Positions 1 through 6,098 of a stretch of DNA of 31,928 bases are shown piece after piece. The notes under the pieces are model-generated. The model was not told the DNA's origin. It made no database searches and worked only from the letters and a program-made list of their open reading frames with translations. How positions within the stretch are numbered: the stretch's first letter is position 1; each line of letters starts with the position of its first letter. The position numbers were made by a program, and so were the translations under genes. The stretch is taken from assembly GCA_024224995.1 (NCBI GenBank), contig JAAENB010000431.1:1-31928 (forward strand). Reading direction: 5' to 3'. Source of the stretch: a bacterium. GTDB taxonomy: Bacteria; Spirochaetota; UBA4802; UBA5550.

Positions 1-43
1 AAATTCATATCATATTTTATTTCAATTAATAAGGAGAACAGCA

Positions 44-1036
44 ATGATAATTATTACTAATCCACACGACAAATTTTTCAAAGAGATATTCGGCAATAAA
101 GAGAATGTAATCGATTTCATAAACGGGATCTTCCCCAAAGAAATAACAAAAAACCTGGATATGGAGACTCTTGCCCTGGACAAAAACTCGTATATTGACG
201 AACATCTGCAAGAATATTTTTCCGATGTCGTCTATAATTGCATCTACAAAGGCAAAATCCCTATTAAAATAACAATTCTTTTTGAGCACAAAAGCTACTA
301 TGTACAATATCCCGGTATTCAGCTCCTGAAATACATGGTTCAGACCTGGGATCATCAAATGGACCAGGAAGGTGAAGATATCACCCCTGTAATTCCCATA
401 GTAGTGTATCACGGCAAGAAAAAATGGAACAGCAAACCCATCTGGAAGTACTTTAAAGGGATTGATGAGAACCTGAAAAGGTTTATGCCCGATTTCGAGT
501 ATATTCTTACGGATCTTTCTAAGTATTCGGACCATGAGATTGTAGACGTGCTCTTTAAGAATGCATTGGTAAAAAGTGCCATCCTGGTAATGAAAAATAT
601 TTTTGACAGGGATAAACTGAAAAAGCACACGAAAGACTATTTTGAGATCGCTGAATCCTATTTTGGAGAAGAAAAAGGCTTGAAATTTATCGACAGTCTT
701 TTAAGATATTTACTTTATGGAGGAGGTTTGCATCCAACAGATGTGGCAGAAGAAGTGAAAAAGATATCACATAGAGGGGGAAAAGCGGTTATGACAGCAG
801 CGGAAAAACTCGTTGAAGAGTTGAAACTGGAAGGAATTAAGAAAGAAAGAGCGAAAGGTATTGCAGAATATCAGGAGTTATTAATAAAATTTCTTACTAC
901 AAAATTCGGTAAGGCTCTTACTCAAAAAGATAAAAAGTTTATCATCAAAACAAAGGACCATGACAAGCTGAAAGCGGCTTTAGAGAGCATCCTCGCAGCA
1001 ACAGAGAAGAACGAAGTTCTGGATAAATTGAAATAA
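44..1036 (+). CDS. Rpn-family PD-(D/E)XK nuclease (transposase_31/YhgA-like)
   Basis: The 330-residue protein opens with the HDKFFKEIF motif typical of Rpn (recombination-promoting nuclease/YhgA-like) proteins. A likely PD-(D/E)XK core follows: Asp61 in YFSDVVY, then Glu81-x-Lys83 in LFEHKSYY. These proteins are DNA endonucleases, and some act in phage defence. Residues 250-330 are a charged helical tail with the segment LLIKFLTTKFG, a C-terminal module common in the family. The start at 44 has a good ribosome site (aaggag, 9 bases upstream). An in-frame ATG at 791 behind a GGGGG tract could give a separate 81-residue C-terminal product. The XRE gene converges on it with only 4 bases between the stop codons. 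The family call is secure from motifs; the biological role is inferred. Confidence 0.85.
   Translation: MIIITNPHDKFFKEIFGNKENVIDFINGIFPKEITKNLDMETLALDKNSYIDEHLQEYFSDVVYNCIYKGKIPIKITILFEHKSYYVQYPGIQLLKYMVQTWDHQMDQEGEDITPVIPIVVYHGKKKWNSKPIWKYFKGIDENLKRFMPDFEYILTDLSKYSDHEIVDVLFKNALVKSAILVMKNIFDRDKLKKHTKDYFEIAESYFGEEKGLKFIDSLLRYLLYGGGLHPTDVAEEVKKISHRGGKAVMTAAEKLVEELKLEGIKKERAKGIAEYQELLIKFLTTKFGKALTQKDKKFIIKTKDHDKLKAALESILAATEKNEVLDKLK
775..793 (+). promoter_or_regulatory. Possible internal ribosome binding site and start inside the Rpn gene
   Basis: A purine run, gaggggga, ends about ten bases before an in-frame ATG at 791 (Met250). Initiation here would make the 81-residue C-terminal domain alone. 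Enteric Rpn genes are known to make such short in-frame C-terminal proteins, which inhibit the full-length nuclease. The spacing is on the long side, so this is a candidate only. Confidence 0.35.
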
Positions 1037-1040
1037 GATA

Positions 1041-1391
1041 TCAGGAATTTACGATTTCTTTTATCTTATTTTTTGATATAAAGGCATCTATTAAAATTTT
1101 TATAACTTTTTTATCTTCCTCAGGGAACTGTTCAATCATTTCAAATTGCTTCAATAATTCATAATCGGAAATTTCTGTTCCCGAGGAATTTTCATTTTTA
1201 TCAAACAGGAGATAATCTGCGGAGATGTTCAGAGCTTCGCAGATTTTTTTTAATGCCGGAGCAGTAGGCACGGAATTACCAATTTCATATCTTCCTATCA
1301 AATTTTTATGCAGCTTAACCATATCTGCCAGCTTTTGCTGAGAAAGCTTATTCTTTTTTCTAATATACCGCAATTTTTCACCAAAAGTCAT
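1041..1391 (-). CDS. XRE-family helix-turn-helix transcriptional regulator
   Basis: The 116-residue protein carries a lambda-repressor-like helix-turn-helix at residues 4-62 (FGEKLRYIRKKNKLSQQKLA, then NLIGRYEIGNSVPTAPALKK and ALNISADYLL). The remaining 50 residues are acidic and helical and may dimerise. The start at 1391 is preceded by gggaaaag at suitable distance. It reads away from a perfect 8+8 dyad (1411-1430) over its own probable promoter, suggesting autoregulation. It converges on the Rpn nuclease and diverges from the small genes at 1634 and 1930, so it may control that block. The DNA-binding call is firm; targets are inference. Confidence 0.85.
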   Translation of the reverse strand: MTFGEKLRYIRKKNKLSQQKLADMVKLHKNLIGRYEIGNSVPTAPALKKICEALNISADYLLFDKNENSSGTEISDYELLKQFEMIEQFPEEDKKVIKILIDAFISKNKIKEIVNS

Positions 1392-1410
1392 AGTTCTTTT
1401 CCCATAATTT

Positions 1411-1430
1411 CTTATATAATACTATATAAG
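1411..1430. promoter_or_regulatory. Candidate operator/promoter dyad of the XRE gene
   Basis: CTTATATA and TATATAAG form a perfect 8-bp inverted repeat around the 4-base spacer ATAC, 20 bases upstream of the XRE start. It overlaps TATA-like -10 sequences on the minus strand. The symmetry and position fit an autorepressor site, but AT-rich promoter DNA can look palindromic by chance. Confidence 0.45.
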
Positions 1431-1459
1431 TTTTTTTTATAAAAAACAAGTAAAATTAA

Positions 1460-1488
1460 TTGACATAAAACAGCAAATGGCAAATATT
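1460..1488 (+). promoter_or_regulatory. Candidate sigma-70 promoter for the small genes at 1634 and 1930
   Basis: TTGACA at 1460-1465 is followed after 17 bases by AATATT, a weak -10. The 14-base context AAATTAATTGACAT recurs exactly at the fliF promoter candidate (5965-5978). The 140-base leader to 1634 contains a short CACC/GGTG hairpin near 1493 and no recognised riboswitch. Confidence 0.35.
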
Positions 1489-1633
1489 AGAACACCATAA
1501 GGTGGCAACAACCCAAACCAAACACCCCTAGAGGTTCAAAAAAAAGAGCCCTTAACTTACTTCGCACCTGAGTTTAACCTGCTCTTCCCTGGGATTGTCA
1601 ACCTTAAATTAATTATCCCTCAAGGAGGCCGTT

Positions 1634-1894
1634 ATGACGCAAACACAACAAAATGACAAGCAGGTTATTATCCGGACTATTCCGGTGAATAACAAGGCTA
1701 TTACTCTGGACGAAACAGAAAGAGAAGCCCTGGAAGCTGTTCTGAAAGAAATAATCCTCAATCTCCCTATTGATCCAAACTCAGCCGAGGAAGTATACCG
1801 CTCCGATGTACAGGAAAACCGTGATCATTTTCAACTCTTCCTGTGCAGTTACGAAATGAGAGCACTACGAAGATTGTTAGGCAAAATCAGGTAG
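1634..1894 (+). CDS. Small acidic protein of unknown family, paralogous to the gene at the right edge
   Basis: I do not recognise this 86-residue protein. It has a good ribosome site (caaggagg). The first 25 residues are variable and polar; the rest is predicted helical and acidic, with LKEIILNLPIDPNSAEEVYR followed by a basic end, EMRALRRLLGKIR. No signal peptide or membrane segment is visible. The truncated minus-strand gene at 31757-31928 encodes a clearly related C-terminal half (shared LKEIILNLP, YRSDV, HF.L, YEMR.LRRL), so this is a multicopy family in the genome and a real gene. The next gene (1930) starts 35 bases downstream, probably in the same transcript. Confidence 0.7.
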   Translation: MTQTQQNDKQVIIRTIPVNNKAITLDETEREALEAVLKEIILNLPIDPNSAEEVYRSDVQENRDHFQLFLCSYEMRALRRLLGKIR

Positions 1895-1929
1895 TTCAAT
1901 AATATACTATTACCGGGAGGATAACACTT

Positions 1930-2169
1930 ATGTCAAAAATTTTAAAACAACATATAAGCACTTTACAAAGATGGCTGGATGAGGGAATGTATTGTGAAGA
2001 AGAAAAAATCGTAACTAAATTTATGATGAAAAAATTCGGTGCCGAAGTACCGGATGAAGAAATAGAACCATTAAAATCATTAGAAAATTATGATCTGGTG
2101 AATACAGCTTTAGATCACATAGTCTCAATAATAGAGAAAAAAGAAACACCGGGTATACCAAAAACATAG
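1930..2169 (+). CDS. Small protein resembling the C-terminal domain of Rpn nucleases
   Basis: The 79-residue protein has a strong ribosome site (gggaggataacactt-ATG). Its central segment, IVTKFMMKKFGAEVPDEEIE, followed by L-V-N-T-A-L-D-H-I-V, resembles the Rpn tail upstream (LLIKFLTTKFGKALTQKDKK, then KLKAALESILAATEK) in order, length and hydrophobic pattern. That module follows the catalytic domain in many Rpn/DUF4351-type proteins. There is no nuclease core here. It could be a free-standing inhibitor comparable to the short C-terminal proteins made inside enteric rpn genes, or a remnant of a degraded second copy. The similarity was judged by eye; function is inference. Confidence 0.6.
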   Translation: MSKILKQHISTLQRWLDEGMYCEEEKIVTKFMMKKFGAEVPDEEIEPLKSLENYDLVNTALDHIVSIIEKKETPGIPKT

Positions 2170-2230
2170 TGATTTTCCCCCCTGCCCCCGGAAATTTGTA
2201 TTGACGTATTTCCCCGATTTTATAGATTCC

Positions 2231-2250
2231 CATAACATAATGGTGTTATG
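2231..2250. promoter_or_regulatory. Inverted repeat upstream of acyl-CoA dehydrogenase (candidate operator)
   Basis: CATAACA and TGTTATG form a perfect 7-bp dyad with a 6-base centre, 30 bases before the dehydrogenase start and just after TTGACG (2201) and TATAGA (2221). These elements are too close together (14 bases) for a good promoter. The dyad could bind a TetR/FadR-type fatty-acid regulator; none is encoded nearby. Confidence 0.35.
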
Positions 2251-2279
2251 TTACGATTTTACAAAAACAGGAGTGACCT

Positions 2280-4154
2280 ATGGCTTTAAATCCCCTAGTT
2301 GATGCAAGAGATATTCGATTTTCCCTATTTGAGCTGCTGGAAATAGACAGGCTCGGAGAAAAATACCCCCGTTTCGCGGATTTCGACCGGGAAACGTATG
2401 AAGAGATATTAGACCTGGCAGAGAGAATTGCCGTTGAAAAGATATACCCCACAAACGCCGAGGGAGACAAAGAAGGATGTCACTATGATCCTCAAACAAA
2501 GGGAGTAAAGCTCCCTGAGAGTTATAAAGCCCCGCTCGACGCGTATTATGAAGCAGGATTCCTCACCATCTCCGATGAAGAAGAGATCGGTGGAATGGGC
2601 ATGCCTTTTTCCATAGGAGCAACCTGTACGGAAATGTTCATTGCCGCGAGCCTGGCCCAGACCATATACCCGGGACTGGCCCACGGAGCACTGCTCCTCA
2701 TTGAAACCTTTGGAACGGAAGAGATGAAAAAGCTCTATTGCGATAAAATACGATCCGGGAAATGGGGCGGCACCATGTGTCTCACGGAACCGGAAGCGGG
2801 AAGCGACGTGGGAGCGCTCAAGACAAAAGCAGTAAAGCAGGAAGACGGCACCTATTTAATTACGGGCCAGAAAATATTCATATCGGGCGGAGATAATGAC
2901 TATTATGAAAATATGCTCCACCCGGTGCTTGCCCGTATAGAAGGAGACCCAAAAGGAACAAAAGGAATATCCATATTCCTGGTCCCCAAATACCATGTAA
3001 ACCCCGACGGAACCCTGGGAGAACAAAATGATGTAGTCTGCTCCGGAATAGAGCACAAGATCGGGCTAAAAGGATCGGCAACCTGCTCCATGAGTTTTGG
3101 CGATAACAACAAATGCCTGGGCTATCTTCTGGGAGAAGAACGAAAAGGGATGAAGATAATGTTCCAGATGATGAACGAAATACGCCTGGGAGTAGGACTC
3201 CAGGGACTGGGAATATCGAGCTCCGCCTACCTGCATTCGGTAACGTACGCGAAAAACCGTGTCCAGGGCACACATGTAACCCAGATGCTCAATCCCGACG
3301 CGGAAGGAGTACCGATTATAGAACATCCTGACGTAAAAAGAATGCTGCTCTGGATGAAATCCCATGTAGACGGCATGCGGATATTCACTCATTTCCTGGC
3401 AAAATGTATTGATATAGATCATGCAGGAGAGGGAGAGGAGCAGCAAGAGGCCCAGGCTCTTGCGGAATTCCTGCTGCCCATCAGTAAGGCGGGCAATTCC
3501 GATACATCGGTCCTCGTAGCTTCTGAAGCCATCCAGATATTAGGCGGATACGGATATTGTTCCGATTACCCGGTAGAACAGTTACTCAGGGACGCGAAAA
3601 TCGGCCCAATATTTGAAGGAACGAACGGTATTCAATCCCTGGACCTGACCATGCGGAAACTGCTTTTGAACAAGGAACAGTATAATTACCAGATATTTAA
3701 GAAAAGAGTAGAGCAAACCATAACAAAAGCACAGGGAATAGTTGATGAAAAATACATTGATCCCGTACAAAAAGGAATAGAGCGCGTTGATGAGATCGTA
3801 GACATGTTCAAAGAACAGATGACAGGGGGCAAATATCTCCATATTTTCATGAATGCCACCCCTTTTCAGCAGGCCATGCACATGCTGGTAATGAGCTGGG
3901 TCCATCTCTGGTCATTAACTGCCGCGCAGCCTGCACTGAAAGAACTGGTAGGAGACACAAAGGGAGAGGAACGGAACAAGATCCTGTCGGAGAACAGGGA
4001 CGCGGCTTTTTACAGCGGCCGGGTACTCTCTTCACAATACTACATAGGCGTGGAAATGCCCAAATTCTTCGGAAGGATCGATTCCCTCCTTGCCGGGGAA
4101 ACCGCAGTAATAAAAAGCAGCATCTCCACCTTTTCCGGAGCACCGGAAGAGTAA
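2280..4154 (+). CDS. Acyl-CoA dehydrogenase, long form
   Basis: This FAD-dependent enzyme oxidises acyl-CoA to trans-2-enoyl-CoA and passes electrons to ETF. Both family signatures are present: CLTEPEAGSDVG (167-178) and QILGGYGYCSDYPVEQLLRD (419-438). Glu446 in FEGTNGIQ is the expected catalytic base position. At 624 residues it is longer than the usual ~380 and carries an extra helical C-terminal region (about 460-624), as in FadE5-like and other 600-residue dehydrogenases. The start has a good site (caggag). The enoyl-CoA hydratase at 14574 could perform the next beta-oxidation step but is not linked. Chain-length specificity cannot be read from sequence. Confidence 0.93.
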   Translation: MALNPLVDARDIRFSLFELLEIDRLGEKYPRFADFDRETYEEILDLAERIAVEKIYPTNAEGDKEGCHYDPQTKGVKLPESYKAPLDAYYEAGFLTISDEEEIGGMGMPFSIGATCTEMFIAASLAQTIYPGLAHGALLLIETFGTEEMKKLYCDKIRSGKWGGTMCLTEPEAGSDVGALKTKAVKQEDGTYLITGQKIFISGGDNDYYENMLHPVLARIEGDPKGTKGISIFLVPKYHVNPDGTLGEQNDVVCSGIEHKIGLKGSATCSMSFGDNNKCLGYLLGEERKGMKIMFQMMNEIRLGVGLQGLGISSSAYLHSVTYAKNRVQGTHVTQMLNPDAEGVPIIEHPDVKRMLLWMKSHVDGMRIFTHFLAKCIDIDHAGEGEEQQEAQALAEFLLPISKAGNSDTSVLVASEAIQILGGYGYCSDYPVEQLLRDAKIGPIFEGTNGIQSLDLTMRKLLLNKEQYNYQIFKKRVEQTITKAQGIVDEKYIDPVQKGIERVDEIVDMFKEQMTGGKYLHIFMNATPFQQAMHMLVMSWVHLWSLTAAQPALKELVGDTKGEERNKILSENRDAAFYSGRVLSSQYYIGVEMPKFFGRIDSLLAGETAVIKSSISTFSGAPEE

Positions 4155-4246
4155 GGTGATCGGAAGCCCTTCGGACCGGGTAATCGGTAAGTCTTTATTC
4201 TTTACCTGATCACCGATTACCCGGCCGCAGGCCACCGATCACCTTA
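4151..4246. repeat. Long interrupted inverted repeat downstream of the dehydrogenase
   Basis: GGTGATCGG (4155) and CCGGGTAATCGGTAA (4176) pair with TTACC..CACCGATTACCCGG (4202-4224) and CCGATCACC (4235). The loop is T-rich. It may terminate the dehydrogenase message, but the same CCGATCACC words recur at 15578-15609 and 31711-31753, so this is probably a dispersed intergenic palindrome. Confidence 0.7.
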
Positions 4247-4307
4247 CTCAAGTTATGTCACTTTATTTCCCCAAAAGCAAAAAAATACTTATCTAATTTC
4301 AGAAAAG

Positions 4308-4350
4308 GCCGATCTGGTTAGTAGAGCCGAAATCTCTAAATTTATATAGT
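4308..4350 (+). promoter_or_regulatory. Weak promoter candidates for the flagellar operon
   Basis: GCCGATCT at 4308 resembles the -10 of spirochaetal sigma-28 flagellar promoters (GCCGATAA) but lacks a convincing TAAA element 15 bases upstream. TATAGT at 4345 could be a sigma-70 -10 without a clear -35. The promoter lies somewhere in this 120-base stretch before flgB; neither match is decisive. Confidence 0.25.
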
Positions 4351-4371
4351 ATAGACAAAAAGGATAACAGG

Positions 4372-4800
4372 ATGTTTTTGGGCAGCAAATTAATGGAAAC
4401 AAATCATCTCTTAGAGAAGGCACTTGATGTGGAATCTCTCAGGAGAAAAGTGATATCGAACAACATATCAAATGTTGATATCCCTCATTTTAAAAGAAGT
4501 GAGGTTAATTTTGAGAGCGAACTCAGACGGGCTGTTAGTGAACGGGAACAGGCAGACAAGAAGCTTCCCGTGCTCATGACCGATAAAAAGCATATACCCT
4601 TTTTTTTATCACGGGATATACAGGGAGTTCGCCCCAGGGTAAACCTTGATTTCGCAACAACAATGCGGAATGATGGAAACAATGTTGATATAGAAAAAGA
4701 GATGGTAGACGCGGCCAAAAACCTGATGCGGTATAACTCTTTTATCGCCAGCCTTAATCATAATTATAAAATGATAAAAATGGCAATGAAACCGTCGTAA
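4372..4800 (+). CDS. flgB: Flagellar basal-body rod protein FlgB
   Basis: FlgB is a proximal rod subunit exported by the flagellar type III system into the periplasmic rod. At 142 residues it has normal length. The N-terminal rod signature is visible (LRRKVISNNISNVDIPHFKR, residues 23-42) and the C-terminal helical end (MVDAAKNLMRYNSFIASLNH) is typical. It is the first gene of the operon; flgC starts 13 bases downstream. The start at 4372 lies behind aaaaggataacagg. Spirochaete operons usually begin with flgB-flgC-fliE, as here. Confidence 0.95.
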   Translation: MFLGSKLMETNHLLEKALDVESLRRKVISNNISNVDIPHFKRSEVNFESELRRAVSEREQADKKLPVLMTDKKHIPFFLSRDIQGVRPRVNLDFATTMRNDGNNVDIEKEMVDAAKNLMRYNSFIASLNHNYKMIKMAMKPS

Positions 4801-4813
4801 AAGGAGATAAAAC

Positions 4814-5272
4814 ATGGGAATGTTTGACACGTTTAATATAGCATCAACAGGACTTACGGCTCAGCGGCTTCGGATGGATCTCATCAGTAGTAATGTCGCC
4901 AATGCCACAACCACGAGAACACCTGAGGGTGGTCCGTACGTACGAAAAAGAGCAATATTCGCGCCGGTGAATATTCGGCCCTTTTACAAATCACCGCTGG
5001 TTCCCGGAAGAATCGACCATGGATCGGGAAAAGGGGTCCGGGTAGTAAAGATAGAGGCCGATAAAGAGCCATTTAGACTGGTATGGGACCCAAAACATCC
5101 TGATGCCATTAATACGGGCCCTAAAAAAGGGTATGTGGAAATGCCGAATGTAAACGTGGTAACGGAAATGACCGATTTAATTTCAGCATCACGGTCTTAT
5201 GAAGCGAATGTCCAGATGGTAAATAACGCCAAATCAATGTACAATAAAGCGCTCGAAATAGGAAGAGGATAG
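4814..5272 (+). CDS. flgC: Flagellar basal-body rod protein FlgC
   Basis: FlgC is the second proximal rod protein and packs next to FlgB. The 152-residue product shows the rod-family start (FNIASTGLTAQRLRMDLISS, 7-26, then NVANATTT) and the classic C-terminal block (YVEMPNVNVVTEMTDLISAS, about 109-128, then RSYEANVQMVNNAKSM). The ribosome site aaaggag lies just after the flgB stop. A 53-codon ORF separates it from fliE. Confidence 0.96.
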   Translation: MGMFDTFNIASTGLTAQRLRMDLISSNVANATTTRTPEGGPYVRKRAIFAPVNIRPFYKSPLVPGRIDHGSGKGVRVVKIEADKEPFRLVWDPKHPDAINTGPKKGYVEMPNVNVVTEMTDLISASRSYEANVQMVNNAKSMYNKALEIGRG

Positions 5273-5294
5273 AACAAGAGAAGGAAGGTAAGAT

Positions 5295-5456
5295 ATGATT
5301 AAAGAAAATTCAGGCAATATGGAAGTAAACATTTCTCATGACCTTTCAAGGAAAATGAGTATTACCCGGTACGACAGGTTCTCAAATTTCGGGAATGACC
5401 TGTATATGGCATCAAAAATAGAAATGAGACAGGGACAGGTAAAGGAGGTACAGTAA
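5295..5456 (+). CDS. 53-residue protein between flgC and fliE, function unknown
   Basis: The ORF begins with ATG behind gaaggaagg and its TAA overlaps the fliE ATG by one base (taATGa arrangement), so fliE is probably translationally coupled to it. The product (MIKENSGNMEVNISHDLSRK at the N-terminus, then a charged, Met-rich segment) has no signal peptide or membrane helix. I do not recognise it. Its position, ribosome site and coupling support real expression. It could be a small cytoplasmic flagellar factor, or mainly a leader that sets fliE translation. Confidence 0.6.
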   Translation: MIKENSGNMEVNISHDLSRKMSITRYDRFSNFGNDLYMASKIEMRQGQVKEVQ

Positions 5457-5782
5457 TGATAACGCAACCATTAGGATTAGGGCATGTCGTAAAAATGAAA
5501 ACATCTGACCCGCTCCATTATAATAATATGACACAAAAAACGACCGTCAAAGACGACGTATCATCATCATTCAGAGACCTGTTAAGCGGTGCAATCAGCA
5601 AAGTAAACAATCTCCAGGTAGATTCCGAAGACCTGACCGAAAAAATGATATATGATCCGCAATCAGTGGATATACATACGGTAATGATCGCGGCTCAAAA
5701 AGCCGAAATAGCACTGGGCTTTACCAAAGCCGTACGAGACGAGGCCATACGAGCCTATAGAGATCTTTTAAATCTAAGATAA
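5456..5782 (+). CDS. fliE: Flagellar hook-basal body complex protein FliE
   Basis: FliE joins the MS ring (FliF) to the proximal rod. The 108-residue protein has the normal size and the conserved C-terminal helices (FRDLLSGAISKVNNLQVDSE near 38-57; MIAAQKAEIALGFTKAVRDE near 79-98, then AIRAYRDLLNLR). Its start overlaps the stop of the 53-codon ORF and has aaaggagg upstream. A 316-base gap with hairpins and a new promoter follows before fliF. Confidence 0.93.
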   Translation: MITQPLGLGHVVKMKTSDPLHYNNMTQKTTVKDDVSSSFRDLLSGAISKVNNLQVDSEDLTEKMIYDPQSVDIHTVMIAAQKAEIALGFTKAVRDEAIRAYRDLLNLR

Positions 5783-5789
5783 AATAGAA

Positions 5790-5805
5790 TAGGGGGCTTC
5801 CCCTA
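5790..5805 (+). terminator. Short GC hairpin after fliE
   Basis: TAGGGG and CCCCTA pair around the tetraloop GCTT, 8 bases after the fliE stop. No T-run follows, so intrinsic termination is weak; it may stabilise the 3' end of the flgB-fliE message or attenuate read-through into fliF. Confidence 0.4.
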
Positions 5806-5823
5806 CTCTACAAACATCATCAA

Positions 5824-5898
5824 GAGTTTGGATACCTCCTCTTGATAGGGGTGAAACAAGAATATTTTCACCCCTATCAAGAGGAGGTATCCAAACTC
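5824..5898. repeat. Perfect 33-bp palindrome with 9-base loop between fliE and fliF
   Basis: Positions 5824-5856 and 5866-5898 are exact reverse complements (arms begin GAGTTTGGATACC and end in the complement). The loop is CAAGAATAT. It occupies the middle of the 5783-6098 gap. It lacks the conserved loop of the five-member hairpin family but has a similar long variable stem. Perfect pairing over 33 bp implies recent origin or active maintenance. Confidence 0.9.
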
Positions 5899-5972
5899 TC
5901 GTCGGAAAACATTATTATACCAGCCATTTTTTGACTAATTACCACTATCTGTCCAAAAAAACAGGAAATTAA

Positions 5973-6001
5973 TTGACATTTTTTTTTATTCTTTTTAAAG
6001 T
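5973..6001 (+). promoter_or_regulatory. Probable sigma-70 promoter for fliF and downstream genes
   Basis: TTGACA at 5973-5978 is followed by exactly 17 bases and TAAAGT (4 of 6 matches to TATAAT). It lies after the fliE palindrome and about 95 bases before the fliF ATG, so the operon may be split into flgB-fliE and fliF-flbB transcripts. The leader 6002-6098 shows no recognised motif. Confidence 0.5.
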
Positions 6002-6098
6002 GTATTATGTCACATTAGATATTCGAGCATTTATGTGCCTTCCACACATGGGAATATATATACGGAATTGAATCTTTAACAGTAATTAAGGGGGAAAT

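Noticed and set aside
26..628. Minus-strand ORF of 200 codons opposite the Rpn gene
   Set aside because: It lies fully inside the Rpn coding region, shows no family motifs, and the plus strand carries the clear nuclease motifs.
1493..1633. Structured leader or riboswitch before the 1634 gene
   Set aside because: One short CACC/GGTG hairpin only, with no known riboswitch pattern.
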